NCBI GenBank assembly: GCA_012934845.2
Contig: WNNJ02003727.1
Span: 124,001 to 188,000, forward strand
From: Pomphorhynchus laevis
Lineage: Eukaryota > Acanthocephala > Palaeacanthocephala > Echinorhynchida > Pomphorhynchidae
Direction of reading: 5' to 3'
DNA length: 64,000 nt
Shown: positions 54,391 through 63,200 of the stretch, piece by piece
Layout: each line of letters starts with the position of its first letter
Position numbering within the stretch: position 1 is the stretch's first letter
Notes under the pieces: model-generated
Told to the model about the DNA's origin: nothing
The model's input: only the letters and a program-made list of their open reading frames with translations
The model's database searches: none
Program-made: the position numbers and the translations under genes

Positions 54391-56220
54391 TTAAAATCCG
54401 TTAATATATACAATGTATTTAAGAACTTGCAGCAATTTTATTTTAGGAAACTTGCAATTTTCCTAAATAAGTTTTATCAAAACACATGTAAATAGTGCAT
54501 GTGTATTTTTATTAACCGAATAATCGAATATCTTTTATAATATCAGGTGATTTGAAAAATCAAATTAAAGTAATGTGTATTTGTATAAAACGTTTACATA
54601 AAAAATTTTCACCAGACACATTCCGGTGTTTATCGAAGTCAACCTCTTAACACAAATTTATTAAATATTTGTGGTTTATTTAAATTGATTTTCAGTGTCG
54701 GATGGGGTTTACCGTATAAATAATTTATTGTGTACGCTACCTTATCAGTCAGGTTGATTTTGTTTGTAGATGGGAAATAAGCTTGTCTCCACTGCACCAA
54801 AGTTTGTGTTTCCAATTGAATTTTATCAATCAATGTTTGGCTCTGACTTATCTCTACTTCATAGGTAAAGAGGCAGTTGGATTTCTTTTTATATTTAAAT
54901 TACATTTTTTCAGTCTCTGCAGTACTCGACTTTGCAAGGTAGCATTATTGACAAACTCTGAGTGGTATAAATTCACGGTTTCATTGTTGTCATTTACGTT
55001 TATATATTCTAGTGATGTCTTATGTCTGGTAAAGTTATTTCCAATTTACGATGTTTCGTTACCTTACGCAGATATGATTAATAAATTACAAGGTGCACTC
55101 AATTATTTTCATATTCCGAAAAATCAGTAATGTTTATCGAACTACCATTGATGTAAATCAAAAGTAGTCCTTGTTTTTATTTAGACACTACTTAATTTCG
55201 TTGTTTTCAAAATTCTTAATTTCATTTTATTAATTATAAAATTTTATAAGAAGCACTTAAATTTTCTATAATTGTTTGAATTAATATTATATTATTAATA
55301 TTCTATAAGTAATATTAATATTATAAAATATATAATATATTTATAAGATTATATTATATATTATAATATATATTATATTAAATATTAATGCATAGTATAA
55401 ATTTAATAAAATTCGCTTACTATAACGTCTAATAAGTATGTCATTTTTGTTAAGGAGATTTTTTATTATGATTTATAATAATTATAAGTCAATTTCATGA
55501 GTTAATTTTATGAGTTGAGTTCCATTTCTGTTTAAGAGCTACATTTTATTTAAATGTCTTTTTTAATTGCAAAAGTACAAAACAATTTATAATTGAAGTA
55601 TAAAACAGTCAATAATTGTTAAAGTATAAAACAATTATAATGTATAATAAAATAAATCAGATAATATAATGACATAATAAATAATAAAATAAAACAATTA
55701 CGTTTATCCTTTAATTGGATACATTAACTTGTATATTAATTTGCTTCTCAAAGATATAATTTGTTATATTACCGACAATTACACTCATATTCTGTAACTG
55801 TAATTAAATCCCGCACAACGGTATCTAATCTCTACTATATAATCCATTATATAATCTCTACTATATATGGTATATAGATTATAGTAAATATTATATTTGG
55901 TAAATATTGTTTACTATATAGAATATGAAACAATATGCATATTGTTTAATATCCATTCATACAAATTTTTAGCAAATTATTTTAAACTTATTTTTTATGA
56001 TATATTTGGTAAATTTGCATATTGTAAATTTAATATTTTAATAATATTTTGTTGATGTATAATTCTAAATTATAAGAAAAAGAAAGAATCCATTGAACTT
56101 GCTTCAAAATTAGCAGAAAAATATTGTCGTATCAAGAATAACAATGTTGTCGTATCAACAATTTCTTGGCAAGAAAAAATAAAAGTAACACAAAATTTTT
56201 CGTGTCAAGCACTGGTTCGG
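54391..56220. other. AT-rich stretch with one unassigned coding-like patch
   Basis: Mostly AT-rich DNA without recognisable genes. On the minus strand, 54960-54640 reads with one frame change as VNNATLQSRVLQRLKKCNLN then TLIDKIQLETQTLVQWRQAY, FPSTNKINLTDKVAYTINYL, a helical-looking sequence of less AT-rich composition. I do not recognise it. It could be an exon or part of an element. Confidence 0.35.
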
Positions 56221-56224
56221 GTGT

Positions 56225-56530
56225 CGTGTCATGGATGCAGTGTACAAATCAAACTACTCCATAAATCGCAATACTGGGTGACAAACCAGAGGTCCCTTTC
56301 ATATGGCGAAAGGCGTTCTGCCGGTTTCGAGATTTGATCTCTCCAGCAGTACCGGTGTATACTTCAAAATCTCTTTCTTGAGAGCTCGACCTGGAAAACC
56401 CTTCGAGGAAGGCGATCCATAGAATCCTCAGAACGTGACAAGCCACCTCAGCATACGTTCTTAGATGTTGCACCTGCCTTGGGACACCCAATGGTGTACT
56501 TATAAATAAATCACTATGTTCCCTCACAAT
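56225..56530 (-). other. GC-richer island with an open minus frame, unidentified
   Basis: A 92-residue minus frame (56249-56527) reads MREHSDLFISTPLGVPRQVQ, HLRTYAEVACHVLRILWIAF. Its composition differs sharply from the flanks (near 48% GC by eye). No motif is recognised. It may be part of a retroelement or a captured sequence. Confidence 0.3.
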
Positions 56531-56654
56531 GAAGCATAAACACCATGCAGCATTCTATATATCATCGTCAGACCAAGAAATAGAACCGAATTACTCTCAC
56601 AATATTCAAAGTCGCTACGTATGCCCAGTTATCCTATATGTAACGACAAACTTC

Positions 56655-56700
56655 AACAACGGTATACGCGTTTCGCTCTAAAAAGGCTCATCAGTACGGT
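56655..56700 (-). ncRNA. Hammerhead ribozyme motif, left arm
   Basis: The minus strand reads GUA-CUGAUGA-GCC-UUUUUA-GAGC-GAAAC-GCG. The invariant CUGAUGA and GAAA are present. Stem II closes with G-C and C-G and then is imperfect. After GAAA the bases ACG can pair with a CGU ten bases on (stem III, 3 bp), followed by U at the cleavage position. A very short stem III is typical of PLE hammerheads, which act as dimers. Self-cleavage is inferred. Confidence 0.6.
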
Positions 56701-57149
56701 GACTTCTATAATCATCTATTGGCTGCTTAACACACGCTAAAACAGTGTTTAAAGCTCGAAAAACAGAACTACCCTTAATCTGAATCATCAGAGGGAATTT
56801 AGCAAATGCTCTGTGCATGGCAGTGCGTATTGCGTTTAACCATGCATCAGGCACTAAAATCCTTTTAATAGAAATGCTGTTTAACAGGGACACTTTCAAG
56901 TGTGCAAATATATAAAATATAATATTTTATAGTATAATATTTGTACACTTGAAAGTGTCCCTGTTAAACAGCATTTCTATTAAAAAGAAATTAGTGCTTG
57001 ATGCGTGGTTAAACTGCAATACGCATTGCCATGCACAGAGCTTATGCTAAATTCCCTCTGATGATTCAGATTAAGGGTAATTCTGCTTTACAAATTTTGA
57101 ACATTGCTTAAGCGGGTGTTAAGGTGCCTGTGGATGATTATTGTAGTAA

Positions 57150-57195
57150 CAGTACTTATGAGCTCTTTTAGAGCGAAACGCGTCTGCCATTGTTA
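57150..57195 (+). ncRNA. Hammerhead ribozyme motif, right arm (core base changed)
   Basis: The plus strand reads CUUAUGA-GCUC-UUUUA-GAGC-GAAAC-GCGUC. Stem II is a perfect 4-bp hairpin here, complementing the imperfect one in the left arm, while the core CUGAUGA has become CUUAUGA, which should abolish cleavage. Together the two arms imply an ancestor with CUGAUGAGCUCUUUUAGAGC followed by GAAAC. Confidence 0.6.
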
Positions 57196-57212
57196 AAGTT
57201 TGTCGTCGCACG

Positions 57213-57639
57213 TATGATGACGGAGCTTATATGTAAGCTCCTATATATGTTGAAAGTATCAATGGGGTTATTTGAACCACAGCTTAGAATCCTTGTTTCT
57301 GTCGGATTCATAAATATTTAAAAATAAGAAGGTATATAACTTTAAAAATCGCTGGTGGGTTACCCTTTGTCAGTTACACAATGTGCTACTGATTGTGCTA
57401 CTGATGAAGGGGTAACACGAAAACGCTTTAAGTAAATTGCAAAAGAAAGCTTGGTTAAATGTTATATACTTAACTATTTTGATATATATATGTATAGGGT
57501 TATAAAACTTTCTTGATTATTATGTATACAATTTGATAAAGAACTTAAGTTCAAAACGTTAAATAAAAGTTCTGTCGTCTTTGCTGGTGTAATATATATC
57601 TGATTTTTATATTAACCAAGTACCTCTTAAGGGGTTCCA
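57213..57639. other. Spacer between inverted repeat and PLE RT
   Basis: Contains a duplicated GTGCTACTGAT word and, at 57401-57425, CTGATGAAGGGGTAACACGAAAACG, which resembles a hammerhead core with a poor stem II. GTTACCC (57357-57365) can pair with GGGGTAAC (57409-57416). No coding is supported. Confidence 0.35.
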
Positions 57640-58034
57640 GCTGCTGTGTAATGCCGGAAATATCTGGATGTTCTACAACGGAAATGCTATCAAAACGATT
57701 ACATCAACTAATTTTTCCACTAGCCAAACAAATAATGGGATATAGAAAACAACCGAATTTTTCAAAAAACTAAATGGGGTCAAAAAGAACATCATGTCCA
57801 CGGATTTGTTAATCACGATGGACGTTGAATCACTATATCCCTCTATTCCACATGCAGATGGTTTAAACGCATTAAATAAAGCAATGAAAGCTAATAATTG
57901 GTGTGAAAAAAAGAGAAATTTTGTTTGAGAAAGTATGGAATTTATTCTGAAGAATAATGTCTTCGAATTTCATGGCAAATACTTCACACAACCAACAGGA
58001 ACAGCCATGGGCACAGCTGTTGCACCGAGTTATG
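57640..58034 (+). pseudogene. Penelope-like element RT fragment, fingers to palm
   Basis: Plus frames give MPEISGCSTTEMLSKRLHQL and IFPLAKQIMGYRKQPNFSK, then LITMDVESLYPSIPHADGLN (motif A, DVxSLYxxIP), FILKNNVFEFHGKYFTQPTG and TAMGTAVAPSY (motif B, QPTGTAMG). This is the canonical RT order of Penelope-like elements. At least one frameshift and one stop are present. The copy ends inside a perfect fold-back right after APSY, before the YxDD motif. Confidence 0.8.
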
Positions 58035-58052
58035 TCATAACTCGGTGCAACA
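58018..58052. repeat. Perfect fold-back at PLE/28S junction
   Basis: 16-bp arms (58018-58033 and 58037-58052; TGTTGCACCGAGTTAT and complement) with loop GTC. The left arm is PLE RT coding sequence and the right side leads into ribosomal-like sequence. Confidence 0.85.
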
Positions 58053-58053
58053 T

Positions 58054-58209
58054 TGTCCAGATGTCCGATGACATTGTCCAGAGTCGTTAAACTTTTGGCA
58101 TTCAAACAGTCTCGTCCGACAGTACACAATATATTGTTGCCCTTAGGTGGGCTTTCGACTTAGAGGTGTTCAGTCGTAATCCCTTGGACGAAGCATCGCA
58201 CTAAGCCTC
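58054..58209 (-). rRNA. 28S rRNA 3'-end fragment, part 1 (displaced)
   Basis: The minus strand contains GGGATTACGACTGAACACCT then CTAAGTCGAAAGCCCACC, matching the highly conserved segment near the 3' end of metazoan 28S (GGGATTATGACTGAACGCCTCTAAGTCAGAA). The part nearer 58054 would be the very 3' end and is less certain. It is interrupted at GCCTC by an L2-like tail and resumes at 58481. Substitutions in conserved positions and isolation from any 5.8S/18S indicate a dead fragment. Confidence 0.75.
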
Positions 58210-58480
58210 CCGTAATTCCCTTCTTTTACATGTCCCAATCTACTCTACCTCTTTTGGCTTTCGCTCCTTCGTTGTGGCTGCTCCTCTCTTGTGGAATCAA
58301 CTGCCTATTCATATCCGCCAATCAACATCTATGCCGTACTTCAAACGCCAAATCCAATTCTTTATCAACAATTAACTAATCCTGTGATCTTGATGTTCTT
58401 TTTTTTAGTGGTCATGTAAGCGTGCATTTTGCACGCGTTTGCCACGTTAAATAAATTATTGTATTATTATTATATTAACG
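58210..58480 (+). mobile_element. L2-like family B 3' end inserted in the 28S fragment
   Basis: Plus strand; the C-terminal RT codons (NSLLLHVPIYSTSFGF-like, LLWNQLPIHIRQSTSMPYF), stop, family hairpin (58408-58445) and an end of TATTAT repeats. The word GCCTC is present on both sides (58205-58209, 58481-58485), a plausible 5-bp TSD. It is nearly identical to the B1 end at 20100-20380 and lacks everything 5' of the last 60 codons. Confidence 0.8.
58408..58445 (+). promoter_or_regulatory. 3'-terminal stem-loop of the B fragment in 28S
   Basis: GCGTGCA-TTT-TGCACGC inner stem, with GTGG/CCAC outer pairing, as in B1. Confidence 0.65.
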
Positions 58481-58545
58481 GCCTCTCAACCGAGTGCGTA
58501 AACATGCAGTCCAAACCTGCGGTTCCTATCGTACTTAGCAAGATT
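58481..58545 (-). rRNA. 28S rRNA 3'-end fragment, part 2
   Basis: The minus strand reads AATCTTGCTAAGTACGATAG, GAACCGCAGGTTTGGAC, matching 28S AATCCTGCTCAGTACGAGAG then GAACCGCAGGTTCAGAC, which lies about 100 nt upstream of part 1 in real 28S. Order and orientation agree with part 1 once the L2 insert is removed. It joins an R2/NeSL-like LINE fragment at about 58548. Confidence 0.8.
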
Positions 58546-58549
58546 GCGT

Positions 58550-59490
58550 CAGGCTACATGTAGAGATTATTTTCCGTTCCAATACGCGGTTCCGGTTCGA
58601 TACTGTATGTGTTTTCAGGTCGATGCTTAAGTGCATATAGGAAACGATCGCGGACCTTATTATGCCGCTTAATCATGGGTTCGATAACATAACTGCAACC
58701 GTTAACGGCGTGCAAGTTTGTTTCTTTATATATGTGACAGTGTCTGCAATCTACTGGTCTGGTTGTTTCAATGCGATGCAGAACAGTAGCCGTTGGTAAG
58801 ATTCCAAGCCTTGCAAGAATCAATTTTACGTAGATGTGATGTGGTTTTCTGCTATATCTAAAACCTATCAGATTCGATGGAGGCGCGTTTTCAGATGTAA
58901 ATAGCTCAATTCCGCATTCTTGACTTTTCGATGCAAGACCATGCTTGAATCTGTGCTTGTAAGTGGTTTTCATTGATAGAAAGCCTTTCGTCATACTCTG
59001 GCCTAATTGATTTTTTAGCTGATATGAGTTCGCTTTTTAGACTTTCATTAGCAAACGGTTCAAAGTTTTCAAGTATGTGCTTATATACTCTTATTCTTGC
59101 ACTAGCAACCTCGTATGCTATTGAACATATGCCCTATCCCGAAAGTCTAGGCGGAAGATGGATAAAGCCATTATTAGTGAACAATGATATACATAGAATT
59201 TGCTTAACGTGTTTACACTACGCTCCATCGATAGATTTAAGGGATGTTACAGACAAGTCACTAGCCGTACATTCATACAAAATCTAAGGCAGATAGAAAT
59301 CGTTCCGAATATGAACTGTTTGCGTAGGCGATAGACCAAAAGACTTCAGTAAATATACTGCATTGTCAATTTTATCGATCACGGATTGAAAGTTAAGCTG
59401 TTGAAATGGTGCTAATCCTAAATACTTTATTAAACTGGTATCAGTGACATTGTACTGTCTCATAGACACGATCGAATTCGGCAATCTGTT
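58550..59490 (-). pseudogene. R2/NeSL-type LINE, RT thumb and C-terminal zinc/nuclease region
   Basis: The minus strand first gives LIKYLGLAPFQQLNFQSVID and LLKSFGLSPTQTVHIRNDFY (RT thumb). It then gives FTNNGFIHLPPRLSG and EVASARIRVYKHILENF. The frame 58554-58994 follows with LARLGILPTATVLHRIE, CRHCHIYKETNLHAVNGC (C-x2-C-x7-H-x4-C) and IKRHNKVRDRFLYAL, EPEPRIGTE. That CCHC box, the RHN..R block and an EP..R.TE stretch precede the PD-D/E nuclease of site-specific LINEs such as R2 and NeSL. The nuclease itself is cut off at the 28S join. Several stops. Confidence 0.65.
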
Positions 59491-59492
59491 TC

Positions 59493-59529
59493 ATCTTTAT
59501 CAGTTGATTGAACATCAACTGATAAAGAT
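59493..59529. repeat. Perfect fold-back at the R2/NeSL-like 5' break
   Basis: 16-bp arms (ATCTTTATCAGTTGAT and complement) with loop TGAAC, exactly where LINE homology ends. Confidence 0.8.
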
Positions 59530-60234
59530 TGTCCTATGTGGCTCTAGCGATCATTTATAATAACGGATTCCGATAGATAAACCAGGAACGACATGGATCA
59601 TTCTCCATAACTGTAATAAATCATTGTACACATATCTAAAAGATATTTAATATAATATAGAAGATATTTATATCTTTATTTTCCTGCACTGTATATATAC
59701 TGGTTATAAATTTTCTCGATTATAAATACTTACATTCAAGATTTTGATTTAATAACCTATAGGGGCCGTAACGTTAACAAAAATCTGTTGTTCTTTTTCC
59801 CGTCTTCGAAATATTTTTATATGACTTAATTTTTAAGACGGAATCCGGTATAGCGGTCTCGTCAAATATCAACTATATATATTATTTTCGTTCGTAACTT
59901 CTACAATTTATGTATGTATAGTTCAAGATCCGACTACGTGGTGCATTGGATGCCTATATAGAACACTGTTATGAACACTGATATAAAATAATATATAACA
60001 AAAAATATTTTACGGACTGGAGCGTTTGGTTTACGTTGTTTTTATTCACTATATTTGCTTACTTAACATCAGGCAAACCTGATTTATTTATATTTATTTT
60101 AGATCAACAAAATCAATTAGAAGATAGTAACTGCTGCATTTTTTATAGTCGAATTGTTGTATGTATTTTTCTGTATGAATCATTTCCCCATAACTTTCTG
60201 TTTAGCTTAACAATAAAGCTGTTTGCTTGATCAG
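59530..60234. other. Sequence left of the first recognised VPS15 exon
   Basis: AT-rich. A frame at 60036-60230 reads DQQNQLEDSNCCIFYSRIV before a GTATGT donor-like site and could hide an upstream exon, but its phase does not fit the acceptor at 60235 and it does not align convincingly. No other signal. Confidence 0.35.
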
Positions 60235-63200
60235 AACATATACAAAGACCACTTTATTTGAGCGGTTGACAGTGAAACCATATCTCTCAAAGATAGAAAA
60301 ATATTGGATTACTTATCAGTTGTTTAAAGCGCTTGAAAAGTGTCACGATAGTGGGGTTTGTAGTCATATATACTGTTCCCCTTTTATTTTTGCTTTTTAT
60401 GTAGTCAATGCTAATAGATTCATTTTCGAATCTGCACGATAGTTGCTTTGTTCAATTACCAAATTTCCAGAATTCTCACACTGGTCACTGCTTGTCATAT
60501 ATCAACAATGCAATGATGACTATTCTTAATCTTATTTGAAAATCACATCTAGTTTTTTAATACCTACTTTCAATTTATTAATATTAAATTCTTTTAATAT
60601 TTATATATTAATTTAAAAGTGACAGGTTAGCGAGCCTAAATTTCACCTCTTAAAATGACAGAATTCTCTATTCAATCAAACATCAATAATCGATTCACCG
60701 ATCAATCAATGCTTTTTCATAATAATATGAAAATTTTGTGAACAAGATTATTTAATAATTTAATTATTATTAAATTGTGTGAACAAGATTAATTCGTGTC
60801 TAAAAAGACACGAATTGCATTCGTGTCTTTTTAGATTAAAGCGGTGATTGTGGGAGAACATTATAGACATGAGAAGTATTTTTATTGAATAAAAATTGTT
60901 GAGCTTTCGACCACCAAGGCCATTATCATGATAATGGCCTTGGTGGTCGAAAGCTCAACAATTTTCATTCAATAAAAATACTTCTCATGCCTATAATGTT
61001 CTCCCATAATCACCGCTTTAATATGAAAATTAAAATGTACCGACGAGCTTATGTTAGTAACATACGAACGGAAGCAGATTAAAGTAATTTAATTTTTTAA
61101 GTTACTGAAATAATTTAGTTTTGAAGGGATTGAAATAAATATCAAATAACTTCTTTTTGAAAAATATATTAATAAAACTATTTTGTTCATTATTCTTATA
61201 ATTTAATTAATTATATGCATTTACTAATATAAAATTATATGCTTTTACATAGAGCATTTTAAATATTCTAATTTCAAAGTGTAAGTTATGAGTGCCTAAT
61301 GGATGAAAAAATTTAATACTTATAAGTCAATGCTTGATAACTGTGAATATAACTTCATAACTAAGGGCTATAATCCTCTTAGCATGTCTATTCAGATGTG
61401 GAAAGTTTTCCTCTCTGAGGGAAGCGTAAAATTTCATTATTGAGGCTGATCTGAAGTGCTATGCTTGAAGTGTTTTATACTGCAGGTCAATCACTGATTC
61501 ATCATATGATGGTCAATCAGTTCCATCGTGTTAAGTTGTGTACCACATCGATCCCGTACTCAACTTTTATTTTTGTGTTGCACGTACAACATTGATATTT
61601 TTATAATCTATGTGTAATCTATGATTGCCATAACGCTGGCCGGATGTGATCGTCAGCTGTAATATGCTCTGGTTATGATCGACACTTGCATCAAACTTTT
61701 ATTCGCTTTTCGCTGGTAACTCATGTTGACGGCAAATCATAATTATGGCTGACTAATTGCCGGTACGACTATTCATCATATATAGCACTAAAAATAGAAC
61801 CGTTATGACGCTGTTGCATATATTTTAATTAGAAAACGTATATATTTTAATTATGATTAGCTGTACTTTTGTTTCCATGATCTAGAAATTGTATGGAAAT
61901 ACAATTGTACAAGCAAAGTCAGATTACATTGTTTGTACCTTACGTATGATAATCCATGTGTTTTACACATGGATTACATGACAGTCCAGAAGAACTGCAG
62001 TGCTTTGGATTAATATTTGCTGTGCTTTAGATTAATATATAATTAATTTTTATATAAATAATTTGTTTAAAGTATTTAATAATATTTTAATAATATCTAA
62101 TATTTAATAATATTACATTATAATCATAAATTAATTGTTTACTCATTTAATAATATTTAAAATTAGGAGAGGACGAAAAATATTATTTATTCAAAGTCAA
62201 ATTTTGGAGAGCGACTTATCATCAGAAAAAATCACAATTACAAAAATTTATGTTCAAAACGTTTTATATACAAATTTACACACATCACTTCAAACACTGG
62301 ATGTGCATCGAAATGTAACGTTCACAAAATTAAGCGCAAAACAAAAAAATAAAATTCAGTATTTAAAGTAAAACAAAAAGCCAACCGAATAAAATTTAAA
62401 TTCAATTATAGAAATTTAAACAATAATTTAAATATATATTTAAACAATATATATTTATAATTATTTTTGTATCTAAATGCCATTCCCAGAAAAAATAAAT
62501 TGAATATTTCTTCGATATTTCGTTCGATAACCGCGGACATTAGCAAGAAGTATTGTAAGTAGTTAATAGGAATAATAAGATTATATAAATTTTAAGATTA
62601 TTATAAATTTTCTTGGAAGAAAATTTATAACTGTTCTAGCAAATTACAATACTTCTTGATAATGTCCGCGGTTAGCGAACGAAATATCGAAGAAATATTC
62701 AATTTCTTTTTTCTGGGAAGTGGCATTTAGATACAAAAATAATTATTCCCCCAGAATGTCTCATTCCGTTTCAAAATATATTTATAAATAACTCGATATT
62801 CGGTTTACTGTGAATCATTAATTTATCTTTATTATTTGCATAAAAAATGCTTCTTAGATTCTTCTTCCTAATATAACTCAACGGTAATTATTTTACTTAT
62901 ATCAGAACCTATTTTGTGATCACTATTTAAAGAATGGTCAATGACTGCACCTGAACCAATTCCTTTTTTTACAGGATACTTATGCTGATAAATACGTTTT
63001 GATAAACCTTGTCACTTTTGACCTATACATATTAAGAAATTCATCGCAAGGTATTTAGTATACAATCTTTATTATATTGAGGTTTTTCTCTAACAATAAG
63101 ATATAATAACATTATTTTTTATTAAAATAATGATGTATTTATTAATACATTACATTAATATTATAATTGCAACAGTTTATCTGTATAATTTTAAATTTTA

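Larger units (their letters stand above)
56640..57212. repeat. Large inverted repeat carrying two hammerhead motifs
   Basis: Arms 56640-56911 and 56938-57212 mirror each other (about 85% alike) around a 26-bp AT-rich centre. The inner 45 bp, including ACACTTTCAAGTGTGCAAAT, is almost perfect. Each arm ends, on its outer side, in a hammerhead ribozyme core reading outward. A PLE RT body begins 430 bp to the right. Inverted terminal repeats with hammerheads are a known PLE arrangement. Confidence 0.75.

Noticed and set aside
55220-56060. Promoter or origin-like AT-rich elements
   Set aside because: The whole region is AT-rich; TATA-like words are not informative.
57401-57425. Third canonical hammerhead ribozyme
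   Set aside because: CTGATGA and CGAAAA are present, but the bases between do not form a convincing stem II; kept only as a remark.
57872-58129. Minus-strand protein beginning MCTVGRDCLNAKSLTTLDNV
   Set aside because: It overlaps the 28S-derived sequence and antisense PLE RT; not a gene.
58973-59287. Plus-strand 104-residue protein
   Set aside because: Antisense shadow of the R2/NeSL-like LINE fragment.
60036-60230. Upstream VPS15 exon ending at a GTATGT donor
   Set aside because: The phase does not fit the acceptor at 60235, and the alignment to the VPS15 N-terminal region is weak.
62135-62371. Small gene in VPS15 intron
   Set aside because: AT-driven open frame with low-complexity Lys/Ile content and no recognisable motif.
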